From: Planctomycetaceae bacterium
GTDB taxonomy: Bacteria; Planctomycetota; Planctomycetia; Pirellulales; Pirellulaceae
Reading direction: 5' to 3'
NCBI GenBank assembly: GCA_007129635.1
Contig: SKVE01000536.1
Span: forward strand, 1-8,189
DNA length: 8,189 nucleotides
Made by a program: the position numbers and the translations under genes. Every line of letters begins with the position of its first letter. The stretch's first letter is position 1. A model generated the notes under the pieces. That model saw only the letters and a program-made list of their open reading frames with translations, was not told the DNA's origin and searched no databases. Shown piece by piece: positions 1 through 7,100 of this stretch.

Positions 1-46
1 CCGTTAGTTCATCCTCGGCGGTGAGGGTCCATGCCGCGCGGGCCAT
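1..46 (-). CDS. Partial gene at left edge, possible ParE/RelE-like toxin N-terminus
   Basis: An open frame starts at an ATG (complement of 44-46) and runs off the left edge after 15 codons, reading MARAAWTLTAEDELT. The ATG shares one base with the stop of the upstream 85-codon gene (TGATG), an arrangement typical of translational coupling. A GGGGA stretch 6 nt before the ATG could serve as ribosome binding site. The pattern of a short strand followed by xLTxxAExxL resembles the start of ParE/RelE-family toxins, which often begin with a strand and a helix carrying an 'A..DL..I' pattern. That match is by eye on 15 residues only. If correct, the upstream gene would be its antitoxin, in the usual antitoxin-first order. 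The body of the protein is outside the window, so the function is a guess. Confidence 0.4.
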   Translation of the reverse strand, partial: MARAAWTLTAEDELT

Positions 47-303
47 CAACGGTCCCCGACTTGCTGTCGGAGACGCTGTTGCACCCGCAGCATCACGGCG
101 TCGACGTCCAAAGGCCGCGTATCCCCGCGCCGGCTTTCCGCCACCGCCGGCTCGGTTTCGCGGAGAAACCTCGCCACTTCTTCTTGATACAGCCGGAACT
201 CACGTACGCTCTGTTCCGGCGTCCAATCCACGTCGCCGCCGTCCAGTCGCCTGCCGAGGAATCGATAAAACGCATGGATTGTGGCGAATTTGGTGCCTGT
301 CAC
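46..303 (-). CDS. Small acidic/basic helical protein, possible antitoxin
   Basis: This 85-residue protein starts at GTG. No other start exists upstream before an in-frame stop, and a purine-rich GGGAAGGG lies just ahead of the GTG. The protein looks mostly helical: a charged central helix (about residues 30-57, with FRLYQEEVARFL) and a C-terminal segment PLDVDAVMLRVQQRL (64-78). A short protein ending in a 'PLDxxAxxxRxxxRL' tail recalls ParD/RelB-type antitoxins, where such tails wrap the partner toxin. I do not see a clear ribbon-helix-helix or AbrB DNA-binding domain, so the assignment is inference. The next gene overlaps its stop by one base and may be the toxin. A plausible promoter sits about 30 bp upstream. 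I consider it a real gene because of the coupling, promoter and coherent composition; the function is uncertain. Confidence 0.6.
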   Translation of the reverse strand: MTGTKFATIHAFYRFLGRRLDGGDVDWTPEQSVREFRLYQEEVARFLRETEPAVAESRRGDTRPLDVDAVMLRVQQRLRQQVGDR

Positions 304-332
304 CTTTTCCCTTCCCGATAGCTCGACTCGCG

Positions 333-362
333 ATTGTACTCCGAAGCATCAAGGGGCATCAA
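333..362 (-). promoter_or_regulatory. Putative promoter of the small two-gene operon
   Basis: On the minus strand, TTGATG (complement of 357-362) and TACAAT (complement of 333-338) are separated by 18 bp, close to sigma70 -35 and -10 boxes (4/6 and 5/6 matches). Transcription would begin near 326, giving a leader of about 23 nt before the GTG at 303. Two direct copies of GCATCAA (346-352 and 356-362), 10 bp apart, fall in the -35 and spacer region and could be a binding site on one helix face. Assigned from sequence only. Confidence 0.4.
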
Positions 363-551
363 AGATTTAGCGTGCCGACCGCTTCGCGGCCGACTGGACG
401 CCGGAAGCGATCGAAGCTGTCGGGCAGGTTTGTGGCGACGACGTGGAACGGTTTGGGTGGCCACAGCCAGAAACGTGTCTGGTGATCACGTAGGGCTTGC
501 ACACATCGGGACGGGCAAAATGCCAGAACATCCAGACATACACCACTGCCT
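363..551. other. Unassigned spacer, perhaps a dispersed repeat or gene remnant
   Basis: This stretch lies downstream of the outer-membrane channel gene and upstream of the small minus-strand operon. No convincing gene is present. The minus strand stays open in two frames across it, and one of them reads FRRPVGREAVGTL near 370-410. This has the look of the repetitive, non-coding open frames I associate with planctomycete intergenic sequence, but I cannot verify that here. A short hairpin (CCGC-TTC-GCGG near 380-395) is visible. I see no strong intrinsic terminator for the channel gene. Confidence 0.25.
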
Positions 552-2111
552 TTACCAATATCCTGAGCCACTACCATCCATTGGATTTGCGGCACTCGAG
601 TCTGCGGGATCAGGTTGGAAGCCTAAGTCGATTTCTTCGTACTCGCAGCGCATGGTCCAGCCGCCGCCGAGCGCTTTGTACAGGGCGACCAGATTCAGGG
701 CCACCTGCCCGCGACTCTGCGCCAAGGCATCCTGCTGAAGCACAGCCGCTCGTTGCGAATCCAACACTCGCTGATAATCGACGACTCCCTCCTCATACAG
801 CCTCATGCCGATCTCCAACGCCCGCAACGTTTCTCGGGTCGCCTGTTCCAACGATTGGACGCGTTGCCGTTCCCGCAGGTACGCCACGATCGCATCTTCG
901 GCTTCTTTGTTGGCGGCCAGCACCGCGTTCTGATAGGCCAGCACGGCTTGCTGGAAACGCGCGTCCTCGACACGCACTCGATTGCGGATCCGCCCGTAAT
1001 TCAGAACATTCCACTGGATGCCGGGACCGATCCGCCCCGTGCGACTCTGCCAATCGAACAGATCTCCAAATTGCTCGGCCTGGACCGCGATATTTCCTGT
1101 GATCGCCAAGCTCGGATAAAACTCCGCTTCGGCGATCCCGATCCGAGCCGACTGGGCGGCCGCTTGACGTTCTGCCTGACGCACATCAGGGCGGCGTCGG
1201 AGCAGGTCGGCCGGAATCCCGATCGCCACTTCGGCGGGCGGCATCGGTATCGAACTCGATTCCGCCAGGTCCATGTCCAGGCTGCCGGGGGGCATTCCCA
1301 GCAGCAAGCACAATCCGTTCTGCACTTGGCGATGAGCCTGCTGCAATTGCGGCAGGGACGATTCGGTGATCGCCAGTTCGGCTCCCGCCTGGCGCACGTC
1401 CAATTCTCCGACCACGCCCAGCTCGAACCGTTTTTGGATCAGCTCCAGGGACGCTCGCTGCAAATCCACGTTATGCTGCGTGTACCGAAGCTGCTCTTCG
1501 ATCGCTCGTAACCGGATATAGGCCGCAGCGACCTCGGCCTGCAGCATCACCAACGCGTCATCGTACCCTTCGACTTGCGCCTCCAGATGAGCGTCCGCCG
1601 ATTCGATGCCGCGACGGATGCGGCCCCAAAGGTCCAGTTCCCAGGCCATATCAAAACCAGCCACCCAATCATCGTAAGGCCGGATTCCGGGAAAGTCCCC
1701 AAAGGGATACATGTTTTCACTGAACCGGTTTCGAGAAAACGCCGCGTTGACCTGCTGCTGTTGCGGGTACCGATTGCCCGCAGCGATTCCCCGTTGAGCC
1801 CGCGCTTCCAAAATCCGCATGCCAGCGATCTGCAGCGGTAAATTCTGCTGGTACGCCGCAAATACCAAACGATCCAGCACCGGGTCGTTGAACACCGACC
1901 ACCAATGACCGTGTTCTGCCCAATCGGTTCGCAACGCGGAATCCTCCTCGTCAACCCATTGTGATGCGACATCCGCCCCTACGCCGACGTACTCGGGTCC
2001 CACCTTCATTCCGTTATGCCACCATTGGCGAGCGCTCGTGCAACCGCTCAACATACAAGCAGTGCCAGCGATCATCATGACCAACGCGTGGAAGCCTTTC
2101 TGTCGGGTCAT
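552..2111 (-). CDS. RND efflux outer-membrane factor, TolC/NodT-family lipoprotein
   Basis: Outer-membrane channel of a tripartite efflux pump, forming the trimeric beta-barrel and periplasmic alpha-tunnel through which substrates leave the cell. At 519 residues it is slightly longer than the family norm. The signal peptide ends in a lipobox LSGC with the modified Cys at residue 24 and Thr at +2, compatible with outer-membrane sorting. Family hallmarks in order: VGPEY (37-41), a WW..FNDP..D.LV block (70-83), EARAQRGIA (102-110), DLWGR (160-164), the second-repeat motif PADLLRRRPDV (300-310) followed by IGIAEAEFYPSL, and the closing LGGGW (481-485). A 34-residue polar tail follows. The start at 2111 is preferred over an in-frame ATG at 2180 because it places a normal lipoprotein signal at the N-terminus and has GAGGAA upstream. 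It is divergent from the tetR-adaptor-permease operon and should supply the exit duct for that pump. I found no convincing promoter of its own. Confidence 0.93.
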   Translation of the reverse strand: MTRQKGFHALVMMIAGTACMLSGCTSARQWWHNGMKVGPEYVGVGADVASQWVDEEDSALRTDWAEHGHWWSVFNDPVLDRLVFAAYQQNLPLQIAGMRILEARAQRGIAAGNRYPQQQQVNAAFSRNRFSENMYPFGDFPGIRPYDDWVAGFDMAWELDLWGRIRRGIESADAHLEAQVEGYDDALVMLQAEVAAAYIRLRAIEEQLRYTQHNVDLQRASLELIQKRFELGVVGELDVRQAGAELAITESSLPQLQQAHRQVQNGLCLLLGMPPGSLDMDLAESSSIPMPPAEVAIGIPADLLRRRPDVRQAERQAAAQSARIGIAEAEFYPSLAITGNIAVQAEQFGDLFDWQSRTGRIGPGIQWNVLNYGRIRNRVRVEDARFQQAVLAYQNAVLAANKEAEDAIVAYLRERQRVQSLEQATRETLRALEIGMRLYEEGVVDYQRVLDSQRAAVLQQDALAQSRGQVALNLVALYKALGGGWTMRCEYEEIDLGFQPDPADSSAANPMDGSGSGYW

Positions 2112-2150
2112 CCCCAAATTCCTCGTACAAAAACCATCGCATCCCGGTGC

Positions 2151-2160
2151 GGACATGTCC
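2151..2160. promoter_or_regulatory. Perfect 10-bp palindrome upstream of the channel gene
   Basis: GGACATGTCC reads identically on both strands and lies about 40 bp upstream of the ATG of the outer-membrane channel gene. It could be a regulator half-site pair or part of the leader. It is short enough to occur by chance, and no promoter boxes near it are convincing. Confidence 0.15.
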
Positions 2161-2229
2161 TGTTCGGCGTTATCGACCAAGCAGCAAATCCGTCATGACC
2201 CAAAAAAACGTTATTTGAAACACCCAGTC

Positions 2230-2259
2230 TTGACGAAATACCATTGAGTCTACTAGAAT
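2230..2259 (+). promoter_or_regulatory. Sigma70-like promoter of the tetR-adaptor-permease operon
   Basis: TTGACG (2230-2235) and TAGAAT (2254-2259) match the -35 and -10 consensus at 5 of 6 positions each, with an 18-bp spacer. The start site would fall near 2266, leaving a leader of roughly 95 nt before the tetR ATG. The inverted repeat at 2258-2273 overlaps the end of the -10 box and the start site, so a bound regulator would block RNA polymerase. Confidence 0.65.
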
Positions 2260-2273
2260 GACCGAGCGGTCAT
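2258..2273. promoter_or_regulatory. Probable TetR-family operator
   Basis: This is a perfect inverted repeat of two 7-bp arms, ATGACCG and CGGTCAT, around a 2-bp centre AG. ACCG-NN-CGGT cores are a recurring operator type for TetR/AcrR-family repressors. The site covers the -10 end and predicted start of the operon that begins with a TetR-family gene, which points to autorepression. It lies about 147 bp upstream of the divergent channel gene, so it could also affect that gene, but this is less certain. Confidence 0.7.
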
Positions 2274-2349
2274 GTTTGGTTCCTTCAGGGGTATTGGATG
2301 TTGTCGCGGTGGCACCTGTTTTCTTCGAACGGGGCTGGGAGAGCACGAG

Positions 2350-2355
2350 AGGAGG
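2350..2355 (+). promoter_or_regulatory. Shine-Dalgarno site that fixes the tetR start
   Basis: A perfect AGGAGG lies 6 nt before the ATG at 2362. It decides against the in-frame ATG at 2272, which lies inside the operator and would add 30 residues unlike any TetR N-terminus. Confidence 0.8.
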
Positions 2356-2361
2356 GGATGG

Positions 2362-2976
2362 ATGGCGAAGCTGGCTGAGCGGCGGAAGGAATTATTGGAT
2401 TCCATGATGAAGGAGGCCGTCTACGAGGGGGCGGTACAGGTGCTGACGCAGTACGGGCTGAGTGGCACCACGATGGATCGAGTAGCGGCGGCGTCGGGAA
2501 TGGCCAAGGGCAGCTTGTACAACTGTTTTCGCAACAAGCAGCAGTTGTTGGAGTTTGTCCATGACCGAGCGGTGACGCCGCTACGCTTGGCCATCGACCA
2601 GGTGGTCGCCGGCCCGCTGGGTGCTGCGGAAAAGCTGAGGGTGATCATCCGTATGTGGCGCGAGTATCTGGTCGAGCATCAGGCGGTCTTCGAATTCTTG
2701 ATCAGCGACCAGACGGTGAAGCAACGTCTTCGAGCGACGGAGCAGACGGCTCGCGATACGGGGATTCGGCAAGTGGTCACGATCCTGCGACAGGGCATCG
2801 ACGAGGGAGTGTTCCGCTCGGTCGACGTTCAAGCGGTGGCCGAGATGATGATCAGCGCGGCCATTGGCTTGGTGGAACGGGAATTCGCGACCGGTCAACG
2901 GCGTGAGGTGGACGAAGCGGTCGAGACGATGAACAGCGTTTTTTTGTATGGGTTTTCTGCGGAGCACGCCTCATGA
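2362..2976 (+). CDS. TetR/AcrR-family transcriptional regulator
   Basis: A 204-residue regulator of typical family length. The N-terminal helix-turn-helix is clear: helix 1 at about 8-31, then TTMDRVAAASGMAKGSLYNC with the recognition helix around 46-55 and the usual 'Y.F..K..LL' ending (YNCFRNKQQLLEF, 53-65, where the second aromatic is F56). The rest is the variable helical ligand-binding domain, so the inducer cannot be read from sequence. As first gene of the efflux operon, with a perfect inverted repeat over the promoter, it very likely represses its own operon until a pump substrate binds. Its TGA overlaps the ATG of the adaptor gene (ATGA, 2973-2976). The start is set by AGGAGG 6 nt upstream. 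The short form of the operator core recurs inside this gene at 2564-2573. Confidence 0.93.
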   Translation: MAKLAERRKELLDSMMKEAVYEGAVQVLTQYGLSGTTMDRVAAASGMAKGSLYNCFRNKQQLLEFVHDRAVTPLRLAIDQVVAGPLGAAEKLRVIIRMWREYLVEHQAVFEFLISDQTVKQRLRATEQTARDTGIRQVVTILRQGIDEGVFRSVDVQAVAEMMISAAIGLVEREFATGQRREVDEAVETMNSVFLYGFSAEHAS

Positions 2977-4175
2977 CCAAGAGACTGACCGTGATGATCG
3001 CCATCGTGCTGCTGGTTGCCTTGGCGGCAGCGTCTGTCCATTGGATGTGGCCAGTGGCTCGCGCCGTAGACAGCGCCGAGCCGTCGATCGATGTCGCTCA
3101 GCGGGTTCCCGTGGTGCTGACCGCGGTCCGCGACATGTTGTTCGAGAATACGGTCGCCGTATCGGGCAGTATCCAGACCAAACACTGGGCGCTTGTGTCG
3201 GCTCGCTTGCCCGGTGTGTTGGACGCCGTGTATGTCGATCGCGGAGATTCGGTGCAGGCTGATCAGACCGAGTTGTTTCAGACCGATTCGCTGAAGCTAA
3301 CCAAAGCGGTCGCCATCGCGCGGCAGGGCCTGCAGGTTGCCGAATTGTCGGTGAACGAGAAGCTTGCCAACCTGGAACAAGCGGTGGCCAACCAGGAGCT
3401 GGCCGAATTAGATCTGGAACGTTATCGAGCGCTTTTGCGAGAAAATGCGGTGCCTCGGCAGATGTTCGACCAGCAGGAAACCCGTTTCAAGCAATCCAGT
3501 GCCATGGTGCGGCATGCCGAGGCGTTGTTGGAACTGGATCGTTCCAAGCTGGAACAAGCGCGTCTTCAACTGCAGATCGCCGAAAAGGACCTGGCCGACT
3601 CCTTGGTCCTGGCGCCCATTTCCGGCAAGGTCACCGAGCGGTTCATGGAACCCGGCGAGATGGCCGCAGCGGGCTCGACGGTGCTGAGAATCGAGGACCT
3701 TTCGTTGCTGGAGATCTCCGTATACTTGCCGGAGGAGCACTTCTCGCAGGTCGAGCCGGGGCGGACGCAGATGCGAGTTACCGCTGCGGGCACGGATTTG
3801 GGCGTTCGTCCGATCGTCTATAAGAGTCCCACGATGCATCGAAAACTGCGGACTTTCGAGGTCAAAGCCTTGGTCGATTCGGCGGAAGCGGGCGTCGCGC
3901 CAGGCAGCTTGGCGGAAGCGACCGTCGTGTTGGACTCTCGCCGCGCTCGGGGCGTTCCGGCCCCGGCCGTCCAGCAACGAGGTGCGGGAGCGGTCGTGTT
4001 CGTGGTCGAATCCGATCGAGTTCGCATGGTCCCGGTCACGACCGGACGCAGCAGCGATGGCTGGGTCGAGATTCTGGACGGCCGTTTGCCGGCGGATGCG
4101 CAAGTCGTCACGATGGGCCAGCAATTGATCAGCGATAGCAGCCCGGTGGTGGTGGTGAAGGAGGATCTGCGATGA
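2973..4175 (+). CDS. RND efflux periplasmic adaptor (HlyD/AcrA-type membrane fusion protein)
   Basis: This 400-residue protein would link the inner-membrane pump to the outer-membrane channel. An N-terminal hydrophobic segment (about 5-26) has no lipobox, so it is probably an uncleaved anchor or a signal sequence. The lipoyl/barrel-sandwich domain comes in two halves: ARLPGVLDAVYVDRGDSVQ (78-96) and LVLAPISGKVTERFMEPGE (211-229). They are separated by a long coiled-coil hairpin (about 109-208), rich in Ala, Leu, Glu and Gln. A beta-barrel domain (about 245-325) and a membrane-proximal domain (about 326-400) follow. At the hairpin tip, R150 and L154 match the 'RLS' channel-docking motif known from AcrA, but the serine position is P161. 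It is translationally coupled by ATGA overlaps to the tetR gene before it and the permease after it. Confidence 0.93.
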   Translation: MTKRLTVMIAIVLLVALAAASVHWMWPVARAVDSAEPSIDVAQRVPVVLTAVRDMLFENTVAVSGSIQTKHWALVSARLPGVLDAVYVDRGDSVQADQTELFQTDSLKLTKAVAIARQGLQVAELSVNEKLANLEQAVANQELAELDLERYRALLRENAVPRQMFDQQETRFKQSSAMVRHAEALLELDRSKLEQARLQLQIAEKDLADSLVLAPISGKVTERFMEPGEMAAAGSTVLRIEDLSLLEISVYLPEEHFSQVEPGRTQMRVTAAGTDLGVRPIVYKSPTMHRKLRTFEVKALVDSAEAGVAPGSLAEATVVLDSRRARGVPAPAVQQRGAGAVVFVVESDRVRMVPVTTGRSSDGWVEILDGRLPADAQVVTMGQQLISDSSPVVVVKEDLR

Positions 4176-7100
4176 TCCTATCCGACTTTGCAGTACGGCG
4201 CCCGGTCGCGATGAGCTGTCTGATCCTCGGGCTGACGCTGCTGGGAATCAATGCGTACCGCAAGATGGGCTTGGAACTGATGCCCCAAGCGGATGTTCCC
4301 TTCATCACCGTGGTGACCGTCTATCCCGGGGCATCGCCCGAGGAACTGGAGTCAGACGTCGCGAAACGGATCGAGGATGCGGTCGTTTCGATCGACGGTT
4401 TGAAGCATGTCAATTCGGTATGCATGGAAAACGTCTGCCAGACGATGCTCGAATTCCAATTGGACGTGAACGTGGATATCGCTGCGACCGACGTCCGTGA
4501 AAAACTGGACCTGATCCGTGCCGACCTGCCTGCGGATGTGGAAGACCCGATCATTCAGAAATTTGACATCAATGCCAAACCGATCATCACCTTGGCGTTG
4601 ACCGGCGACGTTCCGTTGGACGAGTTGTACGATTTCGCCGACAATACCTTGCGCGACCGGATCACCGTGATCGCCGGCGTGGCCGATGTGCAGTTGATCG
4701 GTGGCGCCAAGCGTCGTGTGCACGTGGAATTGGACCGCATTCGTTTGGCGGCGCGCGGTTTGAACAGCCTGGACGTCGTCCAGACCATCCAGCAGGCGGT
4801 GCGTACCGTCCCCTCGGGCCGAGTCCGAGACGGCGGCACCGAATACACGGTCAAGTTCGATGCCGATTTCCAGCAGGTGATCGATCTGCAGGATCTGGAG
4901 ATCGCCAACGAGAACGGACAACGTTGTTATTTACGCGACATCGGCCAGGTATTCATGGCGACTGAAGAACTGCGCCAGGCGGCCATGTTGGACGGGCGAG
5001 CGGCGATCGCGATCAAGGTGATCAAAAAGGCGGATGCCAACGCCGTTCAAGTCACCGATGCGGTGCGCCGTGCCATGGACATGCTGAACGCCGAATTGCC
5101 GGGCGGCATGCAATTGGTGTGGATCGAGGACGACGGCATGTTCATCGAAGCGAACAATCGGAGCGCCTGGTTGAACGTGGGACAAGGCATCCTGTTGACC
5201 GCCGGCATCTTGTTTCTGTTCCTCTATAATCTGCGCGCCCTGTTGGTCGTGTGCATCACCATGCCGTTGACGATCATCATCGGTCTGTTCTTCATGCAGG
5301 CCGTCGGTTTTACCCTGAACACCTCGACGCTGATCGCCATCGGGATGTCGGTGGGGGTTTTGGTGACCAATTCGATCGTGGTGCTGGAAGCGATTGTCAA
5401 ACGCTTGGACCAGTGCGGCGATGCTCGCCAGGCCGCTCGTCTGGGAGCCAACGAGGCGTTCATCGCCGTACTGGCCAGTGCGGGAACCAACGTGGTCGTG
5501 TTGTTTCCGCTGTCGGTGATGCCCACGATGATCGGCATGTTCATCGGGCCGCTGGCGATGACCATGTTCATCATGACCGTAGTCTCGCTGTTTATCTCCT
5601 TTACGCTGACCCCGATGCTGTGCTCGCTGCTGCTCCGTCCACGTCAACCGGATTCGCGGACGTTGTTGGCTTGGATGGAGCGAGGTTGGAACGGGGGCTT
5701 CCAGCGGCTGGTCGCTCTGTACCGCAGGCTGTTGCAGTTCAACGAGCGTCATCGTTGGGCGGCCGTACTGACCTTGCTGGCGATCCTGGGCATGTTTGTC
5801 CATTCGATGTGGCTGGGCGGTCGACTGGGTACGTCGGCATTCGCCGAGACGGATCGAGGCGCCGTGTACCTGCGGCTGGAATTCCCCACTCGCTACGAGC
5901 TGGCCGAAACCGTTCGACGTGTGCAACAGGCAGAAACGCGACTGGCGGGACTGCCCGAATTGCGGCACATACTCAGCTCGATCGGCAAAGTCGAATCGAT
6001 CCTGGGCCAATCCAGCGAAGGCGTCTACTTGGCTCAGCTTCTGCTGAAGTTCTCCGAACGGACCGAACGCCAGACGACCATCGATGAACTGATGCATCAG
6101 GTTCGCCAGCGGATGGAAGGATTCCCCGACGCGCTGGTCGGTGTCAGCCAACCGTCTTTGATCGGCGGACAGAGTAATCCGGTCGAACTGGAGATCTACG
6201 GCGATCGACTCGAGACGCTGGATGATCTGATCCTGCAGGCACACGAGATCGCCGAGGCGATTCCGGGCATCCGCGATCCGGATACCAGCGTTCGACCGGG
6301 CAAGCCCGAGATCCGCATTTTTCCTCGCCGTGCGGTACTCAGCGACCTGGGCATCCCCGCCGTGCCGCTGGGCCTGACCCTGCGTGCGAACCTGGAAGGC
6401 ATCAAGGCCGGGACGTTCAAACAGGAAGCTCGCAGCTACGACATCGTTGTCAAGCTGGCCGAACAGGAAGGAAAAGATCAGATCCGCGCGTTCCAACTGG
6501 CGGGCATGGATGGCCACCCGCTGGTGCTGACCAACGTCAGCCGGATCGAAGAGACCGAGATGCCGGTCCAAATCATCCGGAAAGACAAGCGGCGGATCGC
6601 CAAACTGTATTCGCAACTGGACGAAAGCAGGCTGCCGCTGGGCTTGGCGGTCCAGCAGATCAGCGCGGCGCTGGACCAGCAAGTGGACCTGCCTCCCGGT
6701 TACGGCTATGGCTTCGCTGGCGACTACGAATTCATGGCCGAAGGCCAAGCGGGATTGGCCGAGGCCGGGATGCTGTCGGTGATCCTGGTTATCTTGACGC
6801 TGGCGGCGATCCTGGAGTCTTTTCGTCAGCCGGCGATCATCCTGGTCACCATTCCGCTGGCGCTGATCGGCACGACATGGGCGCTGGCGTTGGCCGGCGA
6901 GAGTTTCAGCATTTTCGTCATCATGGGCATCGTGATGATGATGGGCATCGTCGTCAATAATGCCATCCTGATCATGGACCGGTTCAATGCCCTCGTGCAC
7001 GAAGGTACCCCGCGTCACCAGGCCATGATCACCGCCTCGTGTGAACGTTTCCGACCGATCGTCATGATCACCCTGGCGGCCGTTTTGGGCATGATGCCGC

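Noticed and set aside
359..595. A 78-codon minus-strand open frame overlapping the end of the channel gene
   Set aside because: It has no convincing ribosome binding site, is Trp/Cys/Arg-rich and unlike a folded protein, and overlaps the channel gene 3' end. It is kept only as part of the possible repeat region.
753..1511. A 252-codon plus-strand open frame opposite the outer-membrane channel gene
   Set aside because: It has shadow-type composition and no motif, while the opposite strand carries all hallmarks of the channel family.
2112..2180. An in-frame ATG at 2180 for the outer-membrane channel gene
   Set aside because: It would bury the lipoprotein signal peptide 23 residues inside the protein. 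The ATG at 2111 gives a standard signal and has a ribosome binding site.
2272..2361. An in-frame ATG at 2272 that would lengthen the TetR protein by 30 residues
   Set aside because: It lies inside the operator palindrome and close to the predicted transcription start, has no ribosome binding site, and adds a Cys/Gly-rich stretch unlike TetR proteins. The ATG at 2362 has a perfect AGGAGG.
3408..4124. A 238-codon minus-strand open frame opposite the adaptor gene
   Set aside because: It is rich in Arg, His, Asp and Gln with no domain, and is an antisense shadow of a clear adaptor gene.
4931..7018. A 695-codon open frame on the minus strand opposite the permease gene
   Set aside because: Its product is a His/Gln/Asp/Arg-rich low-complexity string typical of an antisense shadow of a GC-rich coding gene, and the plus-strand permease is unambiguous.
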